A stretch of DNA of 9,478 nt from an uncultured Kiloniellales bacterium (GTDB taxonomy: Bacteria > Pseudomonadota > Alphaproteobacteria > Kiloniellales > JAKSDN01), in assembly GCA_937974415.1 (NCBI GenBank), contig CALJXB010000088.1:1-9478 (forward strand). Direction: 5' to 3'. The notes beneath the pieces are model-generated. The model saw only the letters and a program-made list of their open reading frames with translations. It did not search any database and was not told where the DNA came from. Made by a program: the position numbers and the translations under genes. Shown in pieces: positions 1 through 6,933 of the stretch (the first letter of the stretch is position 1; each line of letters opens with the position of its first letter).

Positions 1-165
1 CAGTGGTCGGCCGAGGGCGAGAAGGATACCGCCCAGCGCGCCAACGGGATCTGGAAGAAGTGGCTCGCCGACTACGAGGCGCCGGCGATCGATCCCGCCA
101 TCGACGAGGCGCTCCAGGCCTTCATGCGGGAAAAGAAGGAGTCCCTGCCCGACGCCTTCGCGTGA
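1..165 (+). CDS. MttB-superfamily methyltransferase, C-terminal end (partial)
   Basis: The reading frame is open from the first base to a TGA at 163-165 and gives 54 residues. They match the C-terminal tail I know from non-pyrrolysine members of the trimethylamine methyltransferase (MttB) superfamily: an AQRAN segment, then KKWLADYEAP, then DPAIDEALQAF, with a charged end. These enzymes (MtgB is the characterised example) move a methyl group from a quaternary amine such as glycine betaine to a corrinoid protein. The catalytic barrel lies outside the window, so substrate and start cannot be judged. A sarcosine oxidase operon and a GbdR-like regulator nearby fit a role in betaine or related methylamine breakdown. 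The family call rests on a short tail and would be settled by the upstream sequence. Confidence 0.7.
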   Translation, partial: QWSAEGEKDTAQRANGIWKKWLADYEAPAIDPAIDEALQAFMREKKESLPDAFA

Positions 166-384
166 GCGGGCGGAAGGAAGTCCCGGCGCCCGCACCGCAC
201 ACAGGCCTTGGGCGATCCGGTCCTCCACAATACTAGGTATTGTGGTATCTGCAGTTTATCGTCTATATATGGCTCCCGAGTCCTATGGAGTCCTGTCGTG
301 GCGTGCGGATTTGCGCCAACTCCTCGGTTGGCGTGACGCGCATGCGGGACGGGGTGGGACCTACGGTCGAAGGAGATCCGGGCT
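166..384. other. Intergenic region between methyltransferase and bactofilin
   Basis: This 219-bp gap has no convincing open frame. It is clearly more AT-rich than its surroundings around 225-270, where a perfect palindrome (225-245) and a TATATA-containing stretch lie. Further on, the 7-mer GAGTCCT occurs twice (278-284 and 288-294). The region probably contains the bactofilin promoter, but I could not pick a convincing -35/-10 pair. No rho-independent terminator for the methyltransferase is evident: the palindrome has only a 3-base loop and no T-run follows it. Confidence 0.6.
225..245. promoter_or_regulatory. Perfect 9-bp inverted repeat, operator-like
   Basis: The arms CCACAATAC and GTATTGTGG are exact reverse complements around a central TAG, giving a 21-bp palindrome in the AT-rich part of the gap. 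It sits 60 bp after the methyltransferase stop and 139 bp before the bactofilin start. That fits a binding site for a dimeric repressor or activator better than a terminator. The outer ACAAT/ATTGT arms faintly recall NrdR boxes, but those are 16 bp with an even centre, and no ribonucleotide reductase gene is visible. The regulator is unknown. Confidence 0.5.
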
Positions 385-885
385 ATGCCGTCGATCATTG
401 GTGCAGACCTCAAGATAGTGGGCAATCTTCAGTGCGATGGCGACATCGACGTCCAGGGTGCCGTCGAGGGCGATATCCAGGCCGCGAGTGTGACCGTGGA
501 CAAGGACGCGCGCGTCGAGGGCTCGATCCGCGCCCATTCGCTGACCGTCAGCGGGTCGGTCGATGGCGGCATGGAGGCCAGCGAGATCGCGCTGACCAGC
601 ACCGCTCGGGTCACCGGCGAACTCGCCCACGAGACCCTGTCGGTCGATCCCGGGGCCAGCCTGGAGGCGCGCCTGAGCCGTTTGAGCAAGGAAAAGAAGA
701 TCGCCGCCCAGATCCCCAAGCCGAAGCTGAAAGCGCCTGGGCTAGAGCGCCCCGCCCTCGAGCCGCCCGCGGCCGCCGCCGAGGAACCGCTCGCATCGGA
801 AACCGATGAGACGGATGTGGGCGAGCCGGAGAGTACCGAAATTCCCGAGGTCTTCGACCGGCGCAAGAAACAGGCGGCGGGCTAG
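385..885 (+). CDS. Bactofilin (polymer-forming cytoskeletal protein)
   Basis: This 166-residue protein has a bactofilin (DUF583) core at about residues 3-98. It opens with IGADLKIVGNL and continues with short repeated beta-strand units such as GDIDVQG, VEGDI, VEGSI and ARVTGEL that build a right-handed beta-helix. Bactofilins assemble without nucleotides into membrane-associated filaments used in cell shape, stalk or polar organisation. The tail (about 102-166) is rich in Pro, Ala and Glu and looks disordered, ending in a basic RRKKQAAG. The long N-terminal tail of many bactofilins is missing. The start is secure: AAGGAG lies just upstream of the ATG. It stands alone between unrelated genes; no M23 peptidase partner, common beside bactofilins, is in the window. 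Confidence 0.93.
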   Translation: MPSIIGADLKIVGNLQCDGDIDVQGAVEGDIQAASVTVDKDARVEGSIRAHSLTVSGSVDGGMEASEIALTSTARVTGELAHETLSVDPGASLEARLSRLSKEKKIAAQIPKPKLKAPGLERPALEPPAAAAEEPLASETDETDVGEPESTEIPEVFDRRKKQAAG

Positions 886-889
886 GGCC

Positions 890-1025
890 CTATTCAGGCA
901 GGTAGCCGAAAGCTTCGACGAAGGGCGCTAGCAGGGGCTGCACCGGGGCGAGCGCGTCTTCATGGGCGCCCCATCGACTCCCGATAGATCTTCCGGATGA
1001 CTTGGCGGTAGCTAGGCGTGGCCAC
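890..1025 (-). pseudogene. Possible frameshifted 3' end of an unidentified gene
   Basis: Two coding-like pieces abut on the minus strand. The first, readable from a GTG at 1025, gives SYRQVIRKIYRESMG and stops at 962-960. The second, one base out of phase, gives AHEDALAPVQPL followed by LAPFVEAFGYLPE and stops at 892-890. Removing one base from the CCCC run at 969-972 joins them into a single 43-residue peptide, and about 77% of its codons end in G or C, as expected here. I do not recognise the family. It could be a decayed gene tail, a sequencing or assembly indel, or chance in GC-rich DNA. The upstream part, which would overlap the exported-protein gene, is closed by a stop at 1082-1080, so no intact parent gene remains. 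Confidence 0.25.
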
Positions 1026-1059
1026 GCTGCGCCCCGCCGCCTGGTCCGCTCCGCTTCCG

Positions 1060-1464
1060 CTAGAGCTGATCGCCCTGCATCACCTTGGCGGGGAACTCCT
1101 TACCCGTGCCGGGCGAGACCCAGAGGATGGTGTCCGGCCCGACCTCGCGCACCTCGTAGCAGGACTCGCCGGAGTTTTCCCACCAGGAACAGAAAGCGTC
1201 CTTTTCGGGGTCGGCCTTCCAGCGCCCAAAGGCGGGCATGCGGCCGTCTTCGACATAGATCGTGTTGCCGGAGGCGTCGAAGAACTGCTTGTAAGAACTC
1301 CCGTCCCACTGTCCTTCGACGGTGTTGCCGATGAGCTTGTTCTCGATCTCGACGGCGCTCAGCTTGCGCTCCTCGGCGCCCAGGGGATCGGGCGGCAGGG
1401 CGGTCCAGAGCAGTCCGCCTGCTAACAGCGCCGTCATCACGGTTCGGCGGGCGATGCGGTTCAT
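1060..1464 (-). CDS. Small exported protein of unknown function, last gene of the sox operon
   Basis: This 134-residue protein begins with a signal peptide: Arg-rich NRIARR, a hydrophobic stretch (about 10-22) and likely cleavage near LGA-EE (residue 30). The RR pair just before the hydrophobic part leaves twin-arginine export possible. The mature part (about 104 residues) reads as a single small beta-rich domain with GNTVEG, IYVEDG and FGRWKADPE, then two cysteines (92 and 102) in an FCSWWENSGESCYEV motif that could form a disulfide in the periplasm. The pattern resembles DUF995-like small exported proteins, but I am not certain of the family. The ATG was chosen because it overlaps the soxG stop as ATGA (1464-1461), implying translational coupling, and gives a proper signal sequence. 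Its role beside a cytoplasmic oxidase is unknown. Confidence 0.8.
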   Translation of the reverse strand: MNRIARRTVMTALLAGGLLWTALPPDPLGAEERKLSAVEIENKLIGNTVEGQWDGSSYKQFFDASGNTIYVEDGRMPAFGRWKADPEKDAFCSWWENSGESCYEVREVGPDTILWVSPGTGKEFPAKVMQGDQL

Positions 1465-2108
1465 TGCGACGTTATCCTCAAGCCATATTCCCGGGCGGCA
1501 TCCTCGAGCCAGAGCCAGAGGTACTCGGCGAAGCTGTTGAGCACGTAGACATCGTAGGCCGGGCCGCCGTCTTTGCCGTCTTCCGCATCGTCGTTGGCCA
1601 CTTGGTGGAGGGTGATCATGGCCTTGGCGCAGAGGCTCTGGGCGCACTGGCCGGCGGCGAAGACTCGTGGGTGCAGGTCGAGCGGGCAACCCTTGGCCAG
1701 CAGGTCGCGGGCCTGGGCGCCCCGGATGTGGATGCAGGTCCGGCTCTCGCTCACGTCGGTGACGGCGGCTTTCTGCCCGGCCAGCGCCGCGCGCAGTTTG
1801 TCGGCCGTGGCCGGGCCGTCGCTCGGCGTCACCACCCACCACTCGTCCGGGCCGAGCCAGAACACCGCGACATCGCCCTTGCCGGTCGTGGTGTTGGGCT
1901 CGACCGGCAGGGCGGCGCCCAGGGCCTTCTGGACCGCGTCGGCGAAGGCCTTGTCGCCGGCCGGCCCACGCAGGTTGACCAGGCCGCGGTAAGGCCGCTC
2001 GCCCATCGTCACGCCGGCCTCGATGGCGGTGCCGGCCTCGAAGGCGCCGGCCCGGCCGGCGAGCCCCAGGTGGGCCAGCGGAGAGTGTCTCAGGAACGAA
2101 TCAGCCAC
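1461..2108 (-). CDS. soxG: Sarcosine oxidase, gamma subunit
   Basis: This 215-residue subunit belongs to the small gamma chain of heterotetrameric sarcosine oxidase, a relative of the GcvT/YgfZ fold. Typical stretches are VNLRGPAGD (45-52), the aromatic-rich FWLGPDEWWVVTP (83-95), TDVSESRTCIHIRG (117-130) and the C-terminal YVLNSFAEYLWLWLEDAAREYG (188-209). Gamma packs against the folate-binding C-terminal half of the alpha subunit and has no cofactor of its own. The start is a GTG at 2108, eight bases upstream of the last base of soxA, with a GAGGGAG ribosome site before it, so the two genes are translationally coupled. Its stop overlaps the next gene's ATG. Length is normal for the family. 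The operon order B-D-A-G makes the identification firm. Confidence 0.93.
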   Translation of the reverse strand: MADSFLRHSPLAHLGLAGRAGAFEAGTAIEAGVTMGERPYRGLVNLRGPAGDKAFADAVQKALGAALPVEPNTTTGKGDVAVFWLGPDEWWVVTPSDGPATADKLRAALAGQKAAVTDVSESRTCIHIRGAQARDLLAKGCPLDLHPRVFAAGQCAQSLCAKAMITLHQVANDDAEDGKDGGPAYDVYVLNSFAEYLWLWLEDAAREYGLRITSQ

Positions 2109-5100
2109 GGAGCCGGTCTCCCTCGGGGTCGAAGAACACGGGGTCGACGACGGTGCAGCCGATCTTGCGGCCGTCGAGCAGGGGCGCCGTCAGCTTCTGG
2201 CCCTTCTTGGCGAGCCCGCCCTTCACCAAGGCGAGGGCGATCGAGCGCCCCACGTTGGGGCTGTAGTAGCTCGAGGAGACGTGGCCCAGCATGGCCATGG
2301 GCGGCTGGGGCTCGACCCGCTCCACCAGGTGGGCGCCTTCCGGCAGCACCACCGCGGGGTCGTCGGTCAGGATGCCGACCAGCTGCTTGCGGTCGGGTTT
2401 GGCCATGTCGCTGCGGGTCAGCGAGCGCTTGCCGACGAAGTCCTTCTTCTTGGAGACGATCCAGTCCATGCCCAGGTCGATGGGGTTGATCGAGCCGTCG
2501 GTCTCCTGGCCGACGATGATGAAGCCCTTCTCGGCGCGCAGCACGTGCATGGCCTCGGTGCCGTAAGGCGTGATGCCGTACTTCTCGCCGGCCGTCATGG
2601 TCGCTTGCCAGACCGCCAGGCCGAAGGAGGACGGCACGTTGATCTCGTAGGCCGCCTCGCCGGTGAAGGAGACCCGGAAGACGCGGGCGGGAACCCCCGC
2701 CACGGTGCCGTCGCGCACCGCCATGTGGGGAAAGTCGTTGGGCGAAAGCTCGATGTCGCTGGTCAGTTCGGCCAAGAGGCGCCGGGCGTTGGGCCCAGCG
2801 ATCGAGATGGTAGCGAACTGTTCGGTGACGGAGGTGCAGTAGACGTCGAACTCGGGCCACTCGGTCTGGATGTATTCCTCCAGATGGGCCAGCACCGGCG
2901 CTGCGTTGCCGGTGGTGGTGGTCATGAGGTAGTGGTTCTCGCCGAGCCGCGCCGTCACCCCGTCGTCCATCACCATGCCGTCCTCGCCCAGCATCAGGCC
3001 GTAACGGCACCGGCCCACCTCGAGCTTCTTCCAGGCGTTGGTGTAGATGCGGTTCAGCAGCTCCGAGGCGTCACTGCCCTGGATGTCGATCTTGCCGAGG
3101 GTCGAGGCGTCCATGATACCGAGAGAACGGCGGACCTCGCGGACCTCGCGCGTGACCGCGGCGTGCATGTCCTCGCCGGCCCTGGGGTAGTACCAGGCGC
3201 GCCGCCACTGACCCACGTCTTCGAACAGGGCGCCGGCCTGCTGGTGCCAACCGTGCATGGGCGTGCGCCGCACCGGGTCGAGCAGCTCGTCCACGTCGCG
3301 CCCGGCGAAGACACCGAAGGTGACCGGCGTGAAGGGCGGCCGGAAGGTGGTCACGCCGACCTCGGGCACCGCCCGCCCGGTGGCCTCGGCGACGATGCCG
3401 ATGGCATTCACGTTCGAGGTCTTGCCCTGGTCGGTGCCCATGCCGGTGGTGGTGTAGCGTTTGACGTGTTCGATCGAGCGGTAGCCTTCGCGCAGGGCCA
3501 GTTGCAGGTCGGCCGCGGTGACGTCGTTCTGCAGCTCGTGGAAATGCTTGCCGCCGTGGCCGAGCGGCGTGTCGGAGGGCACCAGCCACAGCCAGCGCGC
3601 CGGCAGGAAGCCGTGATCGGCGGCCTTGGGCGCGGCCTTCTTGCGGCCCTTGGCCTTGAAGCCGGCGGCGGCAGCGGCCTTCTGTCCCGCAGTGGCGCCC
3701 TCGGCGAGGCAGGAGGCGAGGCCGAAGGCGGCGTTGCAGGCGCCGGCCGAATGGGCAGCCTGGCGTGCCTCGCCGGGCACGAAGCAGCCGAGCTCCTCGT
3801 TCCAGGCGATCTCGCCCTTTGCCTGGGAGTGCAGGTGCAGGGTCGGGCTCCAGCCTCCCGAGACCGCCAGCAGGTCGCAGTCGATCGGCTCGCCGCTGAC
3901 GTAGACCTGCCCGCCCGAGGGATCCATGGGGGCGGCGCGCACCCGCTTGATGCGCCGCCCGCCTTCAGTCGCGACGATGGCGTGGTCGGCCAGGATCGGC
4001 AAGCCCGCGGCCTCAGCAGCTTCGCTCATCGGGCCGATCACCTCGCGCCGTAGGTCGACGATGGCGGCGATCTCGATTCCCGCCGCCTGCATGTCGAGGG
4101 CTGCGCCGTAGGCGCTGTCGTTGTTGGTGAAGACCACCGCCGTGGTTCCCGGCTTCACGGCGTAGCGGTTCACGTAGGTGCGGCAGGCGCCCGCCAGCAT
4201 GATGCCGGGGCGGTCGTTGTCGCGGAACACCAGGGGCCGTTCGATCGAGCCGGTCGCCAGCACCACCTGCTTCGCCCTGAGCTTCCACAGGCGGTGGCGC
4301 GGCAGGTGTTCGGGCTTGCGGTTGAGATGGTCGGTGACCTTCTCGATCAGGGTCAGGAAGTTGTGGTCGAAGTAGCCGTAGACGGTGGTGCGCCCGAGCA
4401 CCCGCACCTCGGGCAGGCTTCGCAGCTCCGCCTCGGCCGCGCGCGCCCAGTCGAGGGCCGGCGCACCGCCGATGGTTGCCTCCGCCTCGCCGAGCAGCGC
4501 CCCGCCCAGGAGATGGTCCTGCTCTGCCAGCACGACCCGGGCACCGCTCCGCGCCGCGGCCAGGGCGGCGGCGAGGCCGGCCGGCCCGGCACCGACCACG
4601 AGCACGTCGCAGTGGGCCTGGGTCTTGTCGTAGCGATCGGGATCTCGCTCGCGCGGCGACTGGCCCATGCCGGCGGCATGACGGATGAAATGCTCGTACT
4701 TCATCCACATGGTGGCCGGCCACATGAAGGTCTTGTAGTAGAAGCCGGAGGGAAAGGCGCGCGAGGCCAGGTTGTTCAGCGCGCCGATGTCGTAGTCCAG
4801 GCTCGGCCAGCGGTTCTGGGAGCGCGCCGCAAGGCCCTCCACCAGCTCCACCAGGGTCGCCAGCTGGTTGGGGTCGGTGCGCGGGTCCTCGCCCAGCTGC
4901 ACCAGGGCGTTGGGCTCCTCGAAGCCGGCGGCGAAAATGCCGCGCGGGCGGTGATACTTGAAGCTGCGGCCGACGAAGTGGATGCCGTTGGCGAGCAGGG
5001 CGGAGGCCAAGCTGTCGCCGCCGTAGCCACGATAGCGGCCACCGTCGAAGCTGAAGCCGAGAGACTGCGCCCGGTCGATCTGCCCGCCCTCGGGCAATCG

Positions 5101-5115
5101 GAAAGTCTGTGCCAT
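2101..5115 (-). CDS. soxA: Sarcosine oxidase, alpha subunit
   Basis: At 1004 residues this is full length for the alpha chain. Residues 1-95 form the ferredoxin-like entry domain (RYRGYGGDSLASALLANG). A dinucleotide-binding motif VLVVGAGPAG follows at 171-180, and a second Rossmann-type segment at about 323-346 (TAVVFTNNDSAYG), for the NAD+-binding region. An Ala/Lys-rich linker (about 478-502) leads through the conserved KRYTTTGMGTDQGKTSN (552-568) to a GcvT-like aminomethyltransferase domain (about 615-1000) with FRVSFTGEAAYEI. This half uses tetrahydrofolate to capture the methyl carbon as 5,10-methylene-THF. The start at 5115 was preferred over upstream in-frame codons because those lie inside soxD and because MAQTFRLPEGG is the usual beginning. 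It lies 17 bp after soxD and overlaps soxG by 8 bp. Confidence 0.97.
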   Translation of the reverse strand: MAQTFRLPEGGQIDRAQSLGFSFDGGRYRGYGGDSLASALLANGIHFVGRSFKYHRPRGIFAAGFEEPNALVQLGEDPRTDPNQLATLVELVEGLAARSQNRWPSLDYDIGALNNLASRAFPSGFYYKTFMWPATMWMKYEHFIRHAAGMGQSPRERDPDRYDKTQAHCDVLVVGAGPAGLAAALAAARSGARVVLAEQDHLLGGALLGEAEATIGGAPALDWARAAEAELRSLPEVRVLGRTTVYGYFDHNFLTLIEKVTDHLNRKPEHLPRHRLWKLRAKQVVLATGSIERPLVFRDNDRPGIMLAGACRTYVNRYAVKPGTTAVVFTNNDSAYGAALDMQAAGIEIAAIVDLRREVIGPMSEAAEAAGLPILADHAIVATEGGRRIKRVRAAPMDPSGGQVYVSGEPIDCDLLAVSGGWSPTLHLHSQAKGEIAWNEELGCFVPGEARQAAHSAGACNAAFGLASCLAEGATAGQKAAAAAGFKAKGRKKAAPKAADHGFLPARWLWLVPSDTPLGHGGKHFHELQNDVTAADLQLALREGYRSIEHVKRYTTTGMGTDQGKTSNVNAIGIVAEATGRAVPEVGVTTFRPPFTPVTFGVFAGRDVDELLDPVRRTPMHGWHQQAGALFEDVGQWRRAWYYPRAGEDMHAAVTREVREVRRSLGIMDASTLGKIDIQGSDASELLNRIYTNAWKKLEVGRCRYGLMLGEDGMVMDDGVTARLGENHYLMTTTTGNAAPVLAHLEEYIQTEWPEFDVYCTSVTEQFATISIAGPNARRLLAELTSDIELSPNDFPHMAVRDGTVAGVPARVFRVSFTGEAAYEINVPSSFGLAVWQATMTAGEKYGITPYGTEAMHVLRAEKGFIIVGQETDGSINPIDLGMDWIVSKKKDFVGKRSLTRSDMAKPDRKQLVGILTDDPAVVLPEGAHLVERVEPQPPMAMLGHVSSSYYSPNVGRSIALALVKGGLAKKGQKLTAPLLDGRKIGCTVVDPVFFDPEGDRLRG

Positions 5116-5132
5116 GGTGTCGCGCCCCGCCC

Positions 5133-5426
5133 TTAGACGTAATCCGTCTTCGGCACACGTGGCCGCTTTTCGCCCATCTTGTAGACCGCGTGGATCTTGT
5201 AGGTGAGGGTGTCGCGGGCGACGTTGAACCAGCGCCGGCAGCCGTGGCTGTGGACCCAGCGTTCGAGCAGGACGCCCTTGGAATTGGGCCGCATGAAGAC
5301 GTAGTCGGCCCACTCGGCGTCGCTCAGCTTGTCCGGCTCCTTGGGCCGCTCGATGTGGGCCTCGCCGCCGTAGGAGAACTCGGTCTCGTCACGTTCGCCG
5401 CAATAGGGGCAGGGGATCAACAGCAT
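5133..5426 (-). CDS. soxD: Sarcosine oxidase, delta subunit (zinc-binding)
   Basis: This 97-residue subunit carries the zinc site known from crystal structures of heterotetrameric sarcosine oxidase: Cys6 and Cys9 in PCPYCGERDE, and His59 and Cys63 in WVHSHGCRRWFN, at the same residue numbers as in the Corynebacterium enzyme. Other family marks are FSYGGEAHI (17-25) and the end DTLTYKIHAVYKMGEKRP. Delta wraps around the alpha subunit and helps hold the complex together in the cytoplasm. The ATG at 5426 begins the typical MLLIPCPYCG; the longer frame running upstream overlaps soxB in another phase and is not real. It lies 14 bp after soxB and 17 bp before soxA, so all are on one transcript. Confidence 0.97.
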   Translation of the reverse strand: MLLIPCPYCGERDETEFSYGGEAHIERPKEPDKLSDAEWADYVFMRPNSKGVLLERWVHSHGCRRWFNVARDTLTYKIHAVYKMGEKRPRVPKTDYV

Positions 5427-5440
5427 GTCGCGTCCAGCTC

Positions 5441-6694
5441 CTAGTGCGCCACCGCGGCGGCGCCGTGTTCGTCGATCAGATAGCCGGTGACGAAGCGGTT
5501 CATGTCGAAGGCCTCGTTCAGCGGATGAGGCCGATCCTCGGCGATGGTGTGGGCATAGACCCAGCCGGAGCCGGGGGTCGACTTGAAGCCGCCGGTGCCC
5601 CAGCCGCCGTTGACGTAGAGACCTTCGACCGGCGTCTTGGAGACAATCGGGCTGGCGTCGGGACAGGTGTCCACGGTGCCGCCCCATTGGCGCATCATGC
5701 GCATGCGCCGGAACATGGGAAACAGCTCGCAGACGGCACCCAGGGTTTCCTCGGTGACCGGCAGGCTGCCGCGCTGGCCGTAGCCGATGAATTTGTCGGT
5801 GCCGGCGCCAATCACCAGCTCGCCCTTGTCCGACTGGCTCACGTAGGCGTGTATCGCGTTGGACATGACCACGCAGTCGATGACCGGCTTGACCGGTTCG
5901 GAAACCAGCGCCTGCAGCGGTACGCTATGGATTGGCAAGCGGAAACCCGCAAGCTCCGCCAACACGCTGGTGTGGCCGGCGACGCAGAGCGCCACCTTCT
6001 TGGCCTCGATGGCGCCCTTGCCGGTCTCGACCGCTTGGATGCGACCGTTGGAGATGCGAAAGCCCGTGACCGGGCACTCCTGGATGATGTCCACGCCCAA
6101 AGCGTCGGCGGCGCGGGCATAGCCCCAGGCGACCGCGTCGTGGCGCGCCGTTCCGCCGCGCCGTTGCAGCGTGGCGCCCAAGACCGGGTAGCGGCCGTTC
6201 GCCCGCAGGTCGATGATCGGGCAGAACTCCTTCACCTGGCGGGCGTCCAGCAATTCGGAATCGACGTCGTTCAGGCGGTTCGCGTTGACCCGTCGCGACA
6301 GTTCGCGCAGGTCGTGCTGGTTGTGGGCCAGGTTCAAGACGCCGCGCTGGCTGAACATGACGTTGTAGTTCAGCTCCTGGCTCATGGTTTCCCAGAGCTT
6401 GAGGGCGTGCTCGTAAAGGGCGGCGCTTTCGTCCCACAGATAGTTCGAGCGCACGATGGTGGTGTTGCGCCCGGTGTTGCCGCCGCCCAGCCAGCCGCGC
6501 TCGAGCACGGCGACGTTGGTGATCTTGTGTTCCTTGGCGAGATAGTAGGCGGTGGCGAGGCCGTGCCCGCCGCCGCCGACGATGACCACGTCGTAGGACG
6601 CCTTGGGCTCCGGCGAGCGCCAGGCCGCGGGCCAGTTCTCATGGTAAGAGAGCGCGTTTCGCAGCAGGCTGAAAATGGAATAGCGGGCCGTCAT
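5441..6694 (-). CDS. soxB: Sarcosine oxidase, beta subunit (flavin catalytic subunit)
   Basis: This 417-residue member of the DAO-type flavoprotein family oxidises sarcosine at FAD and passes electrons to covalent FMN, where O2 becomes H2O2. The FAD-binding GxGxxG motif is in [20 protein letters not shown] (35-54), with the ribose-binding [12 protein letters not shown] about ten residues on and the conserved [15 protein letters not shown] (76-90). His185 in [11 protein letters not shown] matches the histidine (172/173 in characterised enzymes) that bears the covalent FMN. The C-terminal [16 protein letters not shown] motif (about 365-380) is also present. The N-terminal start, [15 protein letters not shown], is typical of alphaproteobacterial homologues, and a GGTGAGG site lies upstream. 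It is the first gene of the operon and divergent from the AraC gene. Confidence 0.97.
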   Translation of the reverse strand: MTARYSIFSLLRNALSYHENWPAAWRSPEPKASYDVVIVGGGGHGLATAYYLAKEHKITNVAVLERGWLGGGNTGRNTTIVRSNYLWDESAALYEHALKLWETMSQELNYNVMFSQRGVLNLAHNQHDLRELSRRVNANRLNDVDSELLDARQVKEFCPIIDLRANGRYPVLGATLQRRGGTARHDAVAWGYARAADALGVDIIQECPVTGFRISNGRIQAVETGKGAIEAKKVALCVAGHTSVLAELAGFRLPIHSVPLQALVSEPVKPVIDCVVMSNAIHAYVSQSDKGELVIGAGTDKFIGYGQRGSLPVTEETLGAVCELFPMFRRMRMMRQWGGTVDTCPDASPIVSKTPVEGLYVNGGWGTGGFKSTPGSGWVYAHTIAEDRPHPLNEAFDMNRFVTGYLIDEHGAAAVAH

Positions 6695-6933
6695 GGCGCC
6701 CCATACCTCACCCTATAAGTCCCCGAGAACAGACCCTAGTGCAGCCGCCGCGAGCGGACAAGGCTTGCCCCCTTGCTGCGGCGTTTCGCGCTCTCAGCAA
6801 CCCGAAGGCCGCCGATAGGGCTAGCGTGTTCACGGCATAAAACTTTCTCTTCGCGACATCGCCACTTTGTGCGACAGTGCTCTGTCCGGGCCCAACACGC
6901 CTGCGACCGGGGAGCAGCGAGCCGAGAGCGCCG
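6695..6933. promoter_or_regulatory. Divergent control region, soxB / AraC regulator
   Basis: This 239-bp region must hold the promoters for the sox operon (leftward) and the regulator gene (rightward). The hexamer GCGACA occurs twice in the same orientation, at 6853-6858 and 6871-6876, 18 bp apart. Flanking matches extend it to TnnGCGACAnnGC, a spacing compatible with the tandem half-sites of AraC-type activators. A local AT-rich patch, CATAAAAC near 6835-6843, lies just before the first copy. I could not choose a reliable -35/-10 pair for either gene, so only the direct repeat is offered as a candidate operator. Confidence 0.4.

Noticed and set aside
225..245. Palindrome as a transcription terminator of the methyltransferase gene
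   Set aside because: The loop would be only 3 bases, the stem is AT-rich and no T-run follows, so an operator reading is more likely.
1465..1842. Longer version of the exported protein starting inside soxG
   Set aside because: The added residues are Arg/Pro-rich antisense-like sequence and would bury the signal peptide; the ATGA overlap gives the natural start.
2023..4053. Long plus-strand open frame of 676 codons opposite soxA and soxG
   Set aside because: It lies wholly antisense to genes with clear family identity, its product is low-complexity (Gly/Val/His/Arg-rich) and has no recognisable domain; such frames are a common by-product of GC-rich codon use.
5116..5313. N-terminal extension of soxA into soxD
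   Set aside because: The extra residues are out-of-frame soxD sequence; MAQTFRLPEGG at 5115 matches the usual alpha-subunit start.
5444..6718. Plus-strand open frame of 424 codons opposite soxB
   Set aside because: It mirrors soxB in antisense, shows no domain, and has the composition of a GC shadow.
6877..6933. Upstream GTG start for the AraC regulator
   Set aside because: The 19 added residues do not resemble GATase1-AraC N-termini, and the GTG has no ribosome site; the family normally begins shortly before the RIGLILIP strand.
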